A stretch of DNA of 45,317 bases from Flavobacteriaceae bacterium (GTDB lineage: Bacteria; Bacteroidota; Bacteroidia; Flavobacteriales; Flavobacteriaceae), in NCBI GenBank assembly GCA_027490305.1, contig JAIXYI010000062.1, positions 1 to 45,317 on the forward strand. The letters are read 5' to 3'. Made by a program: the position numbers and the translations under genes. Below are positions 34,138 to 42,841 of the stretch, piece by piece. Below the pieces are notes generated by a model, which was not told the DNA's origin, did no database searches, and worked only from the letters and a program-made list of their open reading frames with translations. Every line of letters begins with the position of its first letter. The stretch's first letter is position 1.

Positions 34138-35256
34138 ATGTACATTGTTATGAATATCAGAAACCTGGCCCTGTCCATATTGTTAATGCTCACGGTGGGG
34201 ACAGTCTCGGCCCAGGAGAAAAAATACCGTGTTCATACGGTGGCTTTTTACAACTTTGAAAACTTGTTTGACACGATCAATCAGGCGAATAACGACGAGG
34301 AATGGTTACCCAACGGGGCACAAAACTGGACGTCGGCTAAATACAAAAAGAAACTCCAGAACCTGGCCTTCGTGCTGTCGCAGATCGGAACGGGCGAACA
34401 GCAAAAAGAGGCGCCGGTGCTGATCGGTGGTGCCGAAATCGAGAACCGTGGCGTACTCGAAGATCTTGTGAAACAACCCTTAATGGCGAAGAACGATTAT
34501 GGCATCGTCCATTTCGATTCGCCCGACAAACGGGGTATCGACGTGGCGTTGCTGTATCAAAAGAAACACTTTAAGCCCACGAGTTACATCAACATCCCGT
34601 TGTTGATTTATAAAAATGAGGCAAGCGACAAAACCGATTCCAAGAAGAAAGAGGACGATGATGACAAAGACGACAAGATCGAAGTATCGAAAGACTTTCG
34701 GGTATATACCCGTGATGTGTTGTTGGTCACCGGACTTCTTGATGGCGATGAGGTCAACATCCTCGTCAACCACTGGCCCTCACGGTCGGGCGGCGAAAAG
34801 AAAAGCAGTCCGTTTCGGGAAGCCGCTGGCAAACTCAACCGAAAAATCATGGACTCCTTATATAAGGTGAATCCCAGCGCTAAGATTATCCTTATGGGCG
34901 ACTTGAACGACGGCTCGTATAATAAGAGTGTCAAAGAAGGAGTGGGAGCGAAGCGTCGTAAAGAAGAAGTCAAGGAACGTGGCGTATACAACCCGTTTGA
35001 GCAGATGTATTACGAAGGGAATGCCACGCTGTTCTACCGCGATGCTGGCGATATTTTCGACCAGATTATGGTGTCAGAACCCTTGATCCGCAGTGATCGT
35101 TCGTCATTCCGTTACTGGAAGGCCGGTATCTACAACAAACCCTTCCTCATACAGAAAGAAGGACAGTATAAAGGATATCCATTGCGACATTCGGCCAATG
35201 AGATCGGGTTCAGTGACCACTTTCCGGTGTATATCTACCTGTTGAAAGAAATGTAA
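34138..35256 (+). CDS. Exported endonuclease/exonuclease/phosphatase-family protein
   Basis: 372 residues; the signal peptide may begin at ATG 34150 (MNIRNLALSILLMLTVGTVSAQ). The EEP fold motifs are present in order: FYNFENLFD, GGAEIENRGVLEDL, DKRGIDVALLY, LVNHWPSRSGG, ILMGDLND and the catalytic SDHFPVYIYL. These bind a divalent metal and cleave phosphodiester or phosphomonoester bonds. A Lys/Asp-rich low-complexity loop (about 163-180, KKKEDDDDKDDK) interrupts the fold. It acts in the periplasm or outside. Divergent from the TonB receptor and followed by an OB-fold-like gene, it may liberate nucleotides or phosphate (inference). Confidence 0.9.
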   Translation: MYIVMNIRNLALSILLMLTVGTVSAQEKKYRVHTVAFYNFENLFDTINQANNDEEWLPNGAQNWTSAKYKKKLQNLAFVLSQIGTGEQQKEAPVLIGGAEIENRGVLEDLVKQPLMAKNDYGIVHFDSPDKRGIDVALLYQKKHFKPTSYINIPLLIYKNEASDKTDSKKKEDDDDKDDKIEVSKDFRVYTRDVLLVTGLLDGDEVNILVNHWPSRSGGEKKSSPFREAAGKLNRKIMDSLYKVNPSAKIILMGDLNDGSYNKSVKEGVGAKRRKEEVKERGVYNPFEQMYYEGNATLFYRDAGDIFDQIMVSEPLIRSDRSSFRYWKAGIYNKPFLIQKEGQYKGYPLRHSANEIGFSDHFPVYIYLLKEM

Positions 35257-35260
35257 ATTG

Positions 35261-35285
35261 AAGCCGGACACGTTCCGGCTTTTTT
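35261..35285 (+). terminator. Rho-independent terminator
   Basis: AAGCCGGA (35261-35268) pairs with TCCGGCTT (35274-35281), then a T-run, directly after the endonuclease-family gene. Confidence 0.85.
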
Positions 35286-35349
35286 ACGGTTTTTCCGTAA
35301 AACGGATTAAGGCAAACCCCGTACCTTTAGGGCGTAAAAACAAATCGAC

Positions 35350-35763
35350 ATGAAACAGCTATGTTGCCTGTGTTTCCTGCTGGTAGGCCTCGCCGGTTTT
35401 TCACAGGATACCATCACCACCGCCGTTATTAAAGACTATGTGGGTCGCGATGTATGGGTAAAGGGAAAAGTCGCCTCGGTAAAGATGCCGTCTGATGACC
35501 GAGCACCTGCTTACATCAACGTCGACAAAGGATTCCCGAATAACGTCTTTACCGTCGCCATTGCGCCCAAATATGCAGAACGGATGAAGATCAAACTCGA
35601 CGCCCTTAACGGAAAGCAAATTCTCGTCAAGGGAAAAATAGTGGTCGATGCCAAAAGCGGCAGTACCATTCCGCAGATGTTCAATCCGTCGAAGATTGTG
35701 GTGACAGAGGACAAGCCCGCGGCGAAACCAGATCCCAAGGCGAAGACCAAAGCCAAATCCTAA
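35350..35763 (+). CDS. Exported OB-fold-like protein
   Basis: 137 residues. Signal peptide MKQLCCLCFLLVGLAGFSQ; the mature part (AVIKDYVGRDVWVKGKVASVK, AYINVDKGFPNNVFTVAI, LNGKQILVKGKIVVDAKSGSTIPQM, PSKIVV) has the strand pattern of a tRNA_anti-like OB fold, followed by a Lys/Pro/Ala tail. Such small exported OB proteins may bind nucleic acid or oligosaccharide; the ligand is unknown. It lies between the EEP enzyme and 3-hydroxyanthranilate dioxygenase, 9 bases before the latter. A weak -7-like TACCTTTA is upstream. Confidence 0.7.
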   Translation: MKQLCCLCFLLVGLAGFSQDTITTAVIKDYVGRDVWVKGKVASVKMPSDDRAPAYINVDKGFPNNVFTVAIAPKYAERMKIKLDALNGKQILVKGKIVVDAKSGSTIPQMFNPSKIVVTEDKPAAKPDPKAKTKAKS

Positions 35764-35772
35764 CATTACATC

Positions 35773-36315
35773 ATGGCTGTCTCCAAACCCTTTAACCTAA
35801 CCAAATGGATTGCGGATAACCGGCACCTGCTTAAACCGCCTGTCGGGAACAAAAACCTGTTTGCCGATGCGGAGGATTATATCGTAATGGTTGTCGCCGG
35901 ACCCAATGCGCGCAAAGACTACCATTACAACGAAACAGAAGAGTTGTTTTACCAACTCGAAGGGCACATCACCGTGGCGATACAGGAGGAAGGCCAACGC
36001 GTCGAAATGCAGCTTGGCCCCGGTGATATGTATCTCCACCCTGCCAAAGTACCGCATTCACCGATACGTTCTGAAGGATCGATTGGCCTGGTCGTAGAGC
36101 GCAAGCGGGCGGGGAAGGGCTTTACCGACGGACTTCTGTGGTTCTGCGAACAATGTAACCATAAGCTTCACGAAGTGTACTTTGAGTTGCACGACATTGA
36201 AAGAGACTTTTTGCCGCACTTTAAAGCGTTTTATGGGTCGATCGAAAAGCGAACCTGTTCCCAATGTGGCTGTGTAATGGAAACCGATCCGCGGTTCATC
36301 GATAAAGGAAATTAA
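35773..36315 (+). CDS. nbaC: 3-hydroxyanthranilate 3,4-dioxygenase
   Basis: 180 residues. Cupin fold with the iron ligands H51, E57 and H95 (DYHYNETEELFY; HPAKVPHSP) and the C-terminal rubredoxin-like cysteines C125, C128, C162 and C165. It opens the ring of 3-hydroxyanthranilate to 2-amino-3-carboxymuconate semialdehyde in the kynurenine branch of tryptophan degradation or NAD synthesis. Length and C-terminal cysteines match the bacterial type. An ALDH gene lies 4.5 kb downstream, beyond an unrelated opposite-strand gene. Confidence 0.95.
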   Translation: MAVSKPFNLTKWIADNRHLLKPPVGNKNLFADAEDYIVMVVAGPNARKDYHYNETEELFYQLEGHITVAIQEEGQRVEMQLGPGDMYLHPAKVPHSPIRSEGSIGLVVERKRAGKGFTDGLLWFCEQCNHKLHEVYFELHDIERDFLPHFKAFYGSIEKRTCSQCGCVMETDPRFIDKGN

Positions 36316-36344
36316 AAAAGGGAGTACATTCGACTCCCTTTTTT
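36314..36344. terminator. Bidirectional terminator
   Basis: AAAAAGGGAGT pairs with ACTCCCTTTTT around a 7-base loop between the dioxygenase gene and the convergent surface-protein gene. Confidence 0.88.
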
Positions 36345-36364
36345 CTCACGTAATCTGCTCTATT

Positions 36365-39300
36365 TTAGAAGACGACTTTCTTCGTCGTTTCGCCTTTGTT
36401 TCCAATAATTTTTAGGAGCACCATGCTGCCCGTAGGTAAGAACCCGTCAAGTTCAGCCGTTGTTGCACCGATTTGGTTTTTCTCATACAGCAGCCTGCCA
36501 CGCAAATCAAATATACGCACGGATTTCAGGTCAGAACTTCCTTCTACATGAAGCTTTCCGTTTGCAGGATAAACCACTACATCCCACGGTTTAGATGGGT
36601 TTTGAGGAAGTCCAAGTGTTGGGCCTTGTTGATACACGATCTGCAGACGGTTAGGAAAATCACCGGTTTCCGACAGGAATTCATATGGCGATTCCGTCAC
36701 ATTATGCGTAACGCCAAGTACGGTGTCGTTGATATAGATTTGCTGCCCATCATCGAACAGACCGTCGGCGTGGTCGAAGCTGATAGAGTAGTTTCCTGCC
36801 TGTTCGATATGGAGGTTAAGCGGAATGGCACTTTCTGTCTCGAACGGCAGCGGCTTTGCCACGATCGCACATACATCGTCCTCCACGTTTACGCCCATAT
36901 AGTTCCCGGCGGGGATCAGCGCACCGTCGTAACCTCCATCAAACTGATCGGTAGCATCGGGAAGGTAGCCCACCAGCAGTTGGCTCATCCTGTCGTCATC
37001 TTTCTTGAGGTTTAGCCAGTAACGGTGACGGTCGGGATTGGCGGTTCTAAAGAACAGATACGGCGCTCCCACACGCATCGAGTTTTTAAACGTTACATTT
37101 ACCACGGCCGAAGTAGGTCGGTAGAGGAAACCCTGCCCCGGCTGTATGTAGCCAAGGGTCTCTATGTTGAGTGGCGAGCTAGTGCCCCCGGTCAGGTTGT
37201 AATAGATGTAATTGTAACCACCGCCCAGCAAACTTTGGTGTACGTAAAAACAAATGGTGGCCTTGTTATTGCTGCCCATTAACAGAAGCACGGCGTCAAT
37301 TGTTGAGGGATAAGGATTGGACACGAGGTTATACCCTCTGTTGGTAGCTGATTTATAAACGGTTACGGTGTAATCACCGTTGTTGGGGACGCCAGTAAAC
37401 GTTCCCATGAACGATTGTTTGGGAAGCGGATAATCCAGGTAGTTATTGGGTGCCCGAATTACATAACCTTTACCGGGCAGAAAGTTATTGGTAGCTGGGT
37501 TGATCGGTACAAAAGTACTGGTCGGCTCGTCAATCGTGTAAAAGCGATTCGACAGCGTGGCCGGTGAGAAGGCCTGAAGATTCTGGCCCGCGACGGGGGA
37601 TCCCCAATAAACATAGTCCAGGCGGTTCACGAAGGCCTCCCGTTTCAAAATGATGTTTCCAACATTGGAGTTGACCTGAGTCGTTAATCCCTGCAGGAGG
37701 TTTGCGTCACTTTCGAGGGTCAGCGTCGAACCTGGGTCTACCGTTATTTCGTTTTGCACCGTCAGAATGAAATTGGACAACATCTTCACATCGGCATTAT
37801 TTGTTACGTTTAGCGCGCAAGCTGCCATATCGCCGTCCATCAGGTAATCCTGGGTGAAGGTAACGCTCTTCACACCGTCCGGCGCCCCATTGCTCCAGGC
37901 GGTTCCGTTCCAAACAGTGGTTTCGGAAAGCTGGATCGTCATGGTTGTCGGAAGTGCACATTGCCCCGTTGTTGGCGTAAATGTATAGGTGGTGGTTTGG
38001 GACGTGTCTATTGCCGGGCTCCACGTGCCTGTAATCCCGTTAAGCGACGTGGTCGGTAAGGCAGATAGGGTCGTATTTTTGCATATCGGCGGACGCTGCG
38101 TAAAGGTCGGCACGATAGAAGGTGTTGCCACGGTTACCGGTACTGATACCGTATTGCCTTCAAAGGAAGTGTAGCTGATGGTCGTCGTTCCGGGGGAAAT
38201 CGCAGTGACCAGACCCGTCTCGGCGTTTACCGTGGCCACGGCCGTATTGGAACTGGTCCAGGCGGGAATGGTGTAGCGGATGATCAGGATGCCCGATCCT
38301 CCGTTCTTACCACCTCCTCCGCCGGATCCCGTATTTGCGGCGCCGTCTGATACACCACCGATACCACCAACCCCACTGCCGCCTGCCGCTCCAACGTCGC
38401 AAGCTGAATACCCACCGCCTCCGCCGGCATACCATAGGGCGGTTCCGGAAATATCGTTCTGTAGACCTAAACCTCCCATTCCTGGCCCGGTCGCCGTGCC
38501 GCTCTGGCCGGGTCCTCCTGCACCGCCACCACCGCCTGAGCCGGTGCAGGAGTTATGGTATACAGAGTCGCCTCCCTGATAACCATAACCAGGTGTGCCT
38601 AACCCTCCGTTTACTTTCGTGCCTCCCCCGACGGAAGAGCCGCCACCAGAGCCGCCGCTGGCAGCAAAAAACGTAGAGCCTTCGGAGGCTCCGAATCCAC
38701 CCCCGGCCGCAAAGGCCGATACGAAGGTGGTAGCGGTTCCGGATCCGGTGCCATTGTTGACCCCCCCAACACCGCCTGCACCCACCGTGACGGCCTGGCT
38801 CCCTGACGGGATGTCGCGGTCCGTCAGGTATACGTAGGCACCAGCCCCTCCGCCGCCGCCAGCCGCTCCGCTTCCGCCACCAGCCCCTCCGCCTCCGCCT
38901 CCAATCGCGAGGATGCGAGCACCATATATAGGTTGTGCGGAATTAAACGAAGTCGAAGCAGTAAAGGTGTGGATGCGTTCGTTACCGATAGTGGTAATGA
39001 TACCTCCCGTGGGGGCAACGTAATCGGGGCGGCCGCTACTTAAATCGGATGTTTTGCCAGGGCATAACGAGGTAGTGCCGGTGATGGTCAGCGCCGGAGC
39101 CGGAGCTGTTATCGTAAATGAAACAGAGAATAGGTTGCCAGCATAGCTGCAGTTAATGGTGGCGGTGCCGGCCGAAACGCCTGTTACGACACCCGTTAGT
39201 GCGTCTACCGTGGCAATCGAAGGGTTGCTTGACCACCATTGCGGCAGCGGATAGCGCACCACGACAACTCCTGATCCCCCATTTTTTTCGGCGCCGCCCC

Positions 39301-40474
39301 CTGATCCCGTGTTGACTGCTCCCGCAGTAGTTTCGCCGTTGCCGCCAACACCGCTGCCGCCGGGCGCACCGCCGGGACTAGCAGCCGTAGACGCCCCGCA
39401 TCCTGGGTAGCCTGCAAGGCCGCCTCCACCCCCTGCCGCATACCATTGCGTCGTGCCGGTGATGGCATTTTGCAACCCTACGCCCCCTGTGCCTGCCGTG
39501 TCGTTGGAAGCGTTGCTTCCCGCACTCCCGGCACCGCCTCCTCCGCCTCCTGCCGCAAGACAGCCGGCGTCGAACGGCGTACCTTTTCCTCCCTTAGATC
39601 CATTTGTTCCTGATCCGGAATTGTCGCTGCCGCCCGCTGTACAATTATTAACAACGCCTGGTGTATTACTGCTCAGGAGTTGTCCGGTCTGGTTGGGACC
39701 ATTATAAAATGACCAACTCAGACCACCGCTGGTGGTCGTAGTAATGGTTTGTCCGCTTTTCACAGGGAAATTCATCGAAGCTATTCCTGCGATTCCCGTT
39801 TCATCGATCTGCGCCGAAATAGTGCCGTACAGCGTGCCATCGATAAGAACGGACAATGAACCGACGCTGTGTGTTGCAATTGTAACACTATACGTGCAAC
39901 TGGTTGAAGTAGCAACGCCACTACCTGCGCCACCACCACCGCTAGCGCCCTGTGCTCCGGGTGTGGCAAGGTTGCGGGTCGCACCGCCGCCGCCGCCGGG
40001 CATCGTAACCAACGATCCAAAAATAGTTGCGGACCCAGTTGCTCCCGTTGCAGAGGCACTTGTTGAGCCGAGTCCGCCACCTCCGATCGTAACCGGATAG
40101 GTGCCGGTGCCAACGGTGAGTGAGGGATTATAGTAGTAACCACCAGCCCCACCACCGCCCCCGCCATTAAAACCACCGCCCCCGCCGCCGCCTACAACAA
40201 GCAAACGAGCGCCAAAAAGGCTTTGCGCCGTTGTAAATGTGTCGTTCGAGGTAAAAGTATGAATCCGATCATTGCCCACCGTCGTAATGGTACCACCCGT
40301 CGGCAGTACGAAACTGCTGAAACCCGGAGTTGAAAGCGTGGCTGTTTGTCCCACCCGGACGGATGTAGGGCCTGAAATCGACTGGGCACTTGCAGAGGTG
40401 AGTGAGATTGCGAACATCGACACGCATAGTAAGTAGCGCAGGAAAGTGGTGATGGATGTATGTGTTCGTAGCAT
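36365..40474 (-). CDS. Giant glycine-rich T9SS surface protein
   Basis: 1369 residues. Signal peptide ending ...SLTSASAQ (about 31). Two tandem modules follow, each with a strand block (GGTITTVGNDRIHTFTSNDTF or GGIITTIGNERIHTFTAST), a long glycine-rich domain (VVGGGGGGGFNGGGGGGAGG and similar), and a Big_2 immunoglobulin-like domain (SSNPSIATVDALTGVVTGVSAG). Residues about 800-1290 form further beta-rich regions, and the last 75 or so residues a T9SS sorting domain (VVYPANGKLHVEG...FLPTGSMVLLKI...KKVVF). It is exported and anchored to the surface, probably an adhesin or gliding-related protein. Its opposite strand contains long proline-rich frames that are only shadows. Confidence 0.85.
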   Translation of the reverse strand: MLRTHTSITTFLRYLLCVSMFAISLTSASAQSISGPTSVRVGQTATLSTPGFSSFVLPTGGTITTVGNDRIHTFTSNDTFTTAQSLFGARLLVVGGGGGGGFNGGGGGGAGGYYYNPSLTVGTGTYPVTIGGGGLGSTSASATGATGSATIFGSLVTMPGGGGGATRNLATPGAQGASGGGGAGSGVATSTSCTYSVTIATHSVGSLSVLIDGTLYGTISAQIDETGIAGIASMNFPVKSGQTITTTTSGGLSWSFYNGPNQTGQLLSSNTPGVVNNCTAGGSDNSGSGTNGSKGGKGTPFDAGCLAAGGGGGGAGSAGSNASNDTAGTGGVGLQNAITGTTQWYAAGGGGGLAGYPGCGASTAASPGGAPGGSGVGGNGETTAGAVNTGSGGGAEKNGGSGVVVVRYPLPQWWSSNPSIATVDALTGVVTGVSAGTATINCSYAGNLFSVSFTITAPAPALTITGTTSLCPGKTSDLSSGRPDYVAPTGGIITTIGNERIHTFTASTSFNSAQPIYGARILAIGGGGGGAGGGSGAAGGGGGAGAYVYLTDRDIPSGSQAVTVGAGGVGGVNNGTGSGTATTFVSAFAAGGGFGASEGSTFFAASGGSGGGSSVGGGTKVNGGLGTPGYGYQGGDSVYHNSCTGSGGGGGAGGPGQSGTATGPGMGGLGLQNDISGTALWYAGGGGGYSACDVGAAGGSGVGGIGGVSDGAANTGSGGGGGKNGGSGILIIRYTIPAWTSSNTAVATVNAETGLVTAISPGTTTISYTSFEGNTVSVPVTVATPSIVPTFTQRPPICKNTTLSALPTTSLNGITGTWSPAIDTSQTTTYTFTPTTGQCALPTTMTIQLSETTVWNGTAWSNGAPDGVKSVTFTQDYLMDGDMAACALNVTNNADVKMLSNFILTVQNEITVDPGSTLTLESDANLLQGLTTQVNSNVGNIILKREAFVNRLDYVYWGSPVAGQNLQAFSPATLSNRFYTIDEPTSTFVPINPATNNFLPGKGYVIRAPNNYLDYPLPKQSFMGTFTGVPNNGDYTVTVYKSATNRGYNLVSNPYPSTIDAVLLLMGSNNKATICFYVHQSLLGGGYNYIYYNLTGGTSSPLNIETLGYIQPGQGFLYRPTSAVVNVTFKNSMRVGAPYLFFRTANPDRHRYWLNLKKDDDRMSQLLVGYLPDATDQFDGGYDGALIPAGNYMGVNVEDDVCAIVAKPLPFETESAIPLNLHIEQAGNYSISFDHADGLFDDGQQIYINDTVLGVTHNVTESPYEFLSETGDFPNRLQIVYQQGPTLGLPQNPSKPWDVVVYPANGKLHVEGSSDLKSVRIFDLRGRLLYEKNQIGATTAELDGFLPTGSMVLLKIIGNKGETTKKVVF

Positions 40475-40769
40475 ATTGCAACAATTTTAGTGACTTAATT
40501 GAAACGGCTAAAACAGGTGGGAACCGCCGTGACTTTTTGTAATGGTCTAATAAAGAACGAGTACGTTTTTTTAGGCGTGATTCCACTCCGTTTTCGCGGG
40601 CCAAAAATAGAGAACACGCGGGCGCCAATTCGGAGATTGTCCGTATTCGGTCGTATAACAGGCCTATCCGGTCGTATGATGTGTTTTTTTTGAAATAGAA
40701 GGAAACTTTATCAGGGTGATCCGCATGTCGACAGAAGTCACGCGAACGTTTTCGAAGAGCCTTTTTTAG

Positions 40770-40777
40770 TACCTTTG
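40770..40777 (+). promoter_or_regulatory. -7 box for the aldehyde dehydrogenase gene
   Basis: TACCTTTG fits TAnnTTTG, 26 bases before the ATG. The 329-base gap 40475-40803 shows nothing else I can name. Confidence 0.55.
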
Positions 40778-40803
40778 CGGTCAAAATCAAAAAGAACGTA
40801 CGC

Positions 40804-42360
40804 ATGACCACTACAATAGCCGAGCAGTTCGGTATGACAGCAGCCCTTTCACAACTTGGAATCCGAGAGATAAATGAGGGAACCTCAACCGGTAACCAGC
40901 AGTTTGCTTCCGGAGAAATTCTGGAATCGTATTCGCCCGTAGACGGACAGTTGATCGGAAAGGTGCGGATGTCAACACCTGCCGATTATGAAAAAGCTAT
41001 GCAGGCGGCAACTGAGGCCTTCAAGACCTTCCGCCTTATGCCGGCACCCCGTCGCGGCGAGATCGTCAGACAATTTGGCGAGAAACTCCGCCAGCATAAA
41101 GAAGCGTTGGGCAAATTGGTTTCCTACGAAATGGGAAAATCCTATCAGGAAGGCCTTGGCGAGGTACAGGAAATGATCGATATCTGTGATTTCGCCGTCG
41201 GGTTGTCACGTCAGTTGCACGGACTTACGATGCACTCGGAACGTCCGGGCCACCGTATGTACGAACAATACCATCCGTTGGGTGTCATCGGCATTATATC
41301 CGCCTTTAACTTCCCCGTGGCCGTTTGGTCATGGAATACGGCCCTCGCCTGGATATGCGGCGACGTTTGTATTTGGAAGCCATCTGAAAAGACGCCTTTG
41401 TGCGGTATTGCCTGCCAGAATATCATCGCCGAAGTGTTGCGCGAGAACAACCTCCCGGAAGGCATTTCCTGCCTGGTGACCGGCGATTACAAGATAGGCG
41501 AGTTGCTTTCGAAGGATACCCGTGTTCCACTTGTTTCCGCTACGGGATCGACACGTATGGGGAAAATCGTCGCACAGGAAGTAGCGGCCCGACTCGGACG
41601 TTCGCTACTGGAACTGGGCGGAAATAACGCAATTATCGTAACACCGGATGCCGACATCAAAATGACGGTAATCGGTGCCGTCTTCGGTGCCGTTGGCACA
41701 GCCGGACAGCGGTGCACGACCACCCGTCGACTGATCATCCACGAAAGCATGTACGATAAGGTTACGGAAGCGATTGTAGCGGCCTACGGGCAGTTGCGCA
41801 TCGGCAATCCGCTTGACCAGAATAACCACGTCGGACCGCTTATTGACAAAGACGCCGTGGCGATGTATGAAAAAGCGTTGCACGATGTAGTGGCCCAGGG
41901 CGGGCGCATTCTGGTAGAAGGAGGCGTGCTTTCAGGAGACGGATATGAAAGCGGTTGCTATGTGAAGCCGGCCATTGCCGAAGCAGAGAACCATTTCGCG
42001 ATTGTACAACATGAGACGTTTGCTCCTATATTGTACCTGCTTAAATATTCCGGAGACGTAGAGAATGCAATTGACATCCAGAATGGTGTGGCGCAAGGAC
42101 TCTCGTCTGCCATCATGACCAACAATCTTCGCGAGGCGGAGCGTTTCCTGTCAGCGGCCGGTTCCGATTGTGGTATTGCCAATGTCAATATCGGAACGTC
42201 GGGCGCCGAAATCGGCGGGGCGTTCGGAGGCGAGAAAGAAACGGGCGGTGGCCGTGAATCTGGTTCGGATGCGTGGAAAGTCTACATGAGAAGACAAACC
42301 AACACCATCAACTACTCGACCAGTCTGCCGCTCGCTCAGGGCATCAAGTTTGATTTGTAA
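40804..42360 (+). CDS. ALDH7-like aldehyde dehydrogenase
   Basis: 518 residues. Aldehyde dehydrogenase with N169 (SAFNFP), K192 (WKPSEKTPLC), general base E270 (LLELGGNNA) and catalytic C304 (GTAGQRCTTTRRL). The GQRCTTTRR signature and length resemble the ALDH7 / alpha-aminoadipate-semialdehyde dehydrogenase group, so a role in lysine degradation is likely. Oxidation of 2-aminomuconate semialdehyde in the kynurenine branch is an alternative suggested by the dioxygenase gene upstream. NAD(P)-dependent and cytoplasmic. Confidence 0.9.
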   Translation: MTTTIAEQFGMTAALSQLGIREINEGTSTGNQQFASGEILESYSPVDGQLIGKVRMSTPADYEKAMQAATEAFKTFRLMPAPRRGEIVRQFGEKLRQHKEALGKLVSYEMGKSYQEGLGEVQEMIDICDFAVGLSRQLHGLTMHSERPGHRMYEQYHPLGVIGIISAFNFPVAVWSWNTALAWICGDVCIWKPSEKTPLCGIACQNIIAEVLRENNLPEGISCLVTGDYKIGELLSKDTRVPLVSATGSTRMGKIVAQEVAARLGRSLLELGGNNAIIVTPDADIKMTVIGAVFGAVGTAGQRCTTTRRLIIHESMYDKVTEAIVAAYGQLRIGNPLDQNNHVGPLIDKDAVAMYEKALHDVVAQGGRILVEGGVLSGDGYESGCYVKPAIAEAENHFAIVQHETFAPILYLLKYSGDVENAIDIQNGVAQGLSSAIMTNNLREAERFLSAAGSDCGIANVNIGTSGAEIGGAFGGEKETGGGRESGSDAWKVYMRRQTNTINYSTSLPLAQGIKFDL

Positions 42361-42377
42361 AATCGACCCATAAAACG

Positions 42378-42407
42378 AAAGGCCACCCGAAAAGGTGGCC
42401 TTTTTTT
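42378..42407 (+). terminator. Rho-independent terminator
   Basis: AAAGGCCACC (42378-42387) pairs with GGTGGCCTTT (42394-42403), followed by more T. Confidence 0.9.
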
Positions 42408-42432
42408 ATTCTATTCAGCGGAATAAAAAGTA

Positions 42433-42663
42433 TTACGCTTTGACTTTTCGGAATGTTATCTTACCGAGCAACACAAACCCACCGTAGGCGATGGCAGTTG
42501 CAATCAAATAAAGGATACCATGATCGATTGGTAAGCCAGGCGGAGGTGGCGGACCTGCGGGTGGTGGTGGACCTCCCCCTGGGCCTGCCGCAAGGGCTGG
42601 CGTGGCAATCAACATGGCAGCCGATAGAATAAGAAGGGGCAAATTCTTATGTACGACTTTCAT
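42433..42663 (-). CDS. Small proline-rich membrane peptide
   Basis: 76 residues from ATG 42663 (MKVVHKNLPLLILSAAMLIATPALA, a clear signal peptide); a longer frame from 42690 adds 9 residues of less likely sequence. After cleavage: a Pro/Gly stretch (GPGGGPPPPAGPPPPPG), then one transmembrane helix (GILYLIATAIAYGGFVLLG) and a basic tail (KITFRKVKA). Probably an inner-membrane peptide with a proline-rich periplasmic loop. Function unknown. Confidence 0.75.
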   Translation of the reverse strand: MKVVHKNLPLLILSAAMLIATPALAAGPGGGPPPPAGPPPPPGLPIDHGILYLIATAIAYGGFVLLGKITFRKVKA

Positions 42664-42669
42664 AGGCCA

Positions 42670-42677
42670 CAAAAATA
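42670..42677 (-). promoter_or_regulatory. -7 box for the small membrane peptide gene
   Basis: TATTTTTG on the minus strand, 7 bases before the ATG at 42663. A transcript from it would be almost leaderless, so either the box is not used or the leader is very short. Confidence 0.35.
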
Positions 42678-42841
42678 GGGAAAAATTCATTCAAAAACCG
42701 ACAATTGTTTGTTCGATCAAACGGGTGCAAATTACAAACTTTCATGTAAACAAGACTTTAAATTCCGATGAAGTCCTAAAAATGCCTATAAACGGGTATA
42801 TCCGGTCTGTTTTGTGGTATTTTTGGTATATACGTATAAAC

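Noticed and set aside
38280..40100. Long proline-rich reading frames on the plus strand
   Set aside because: They are the antisense of the glycine-rich domains of the minus-strand surface protein (Gly codons read as Pro), with no start context or promoter.
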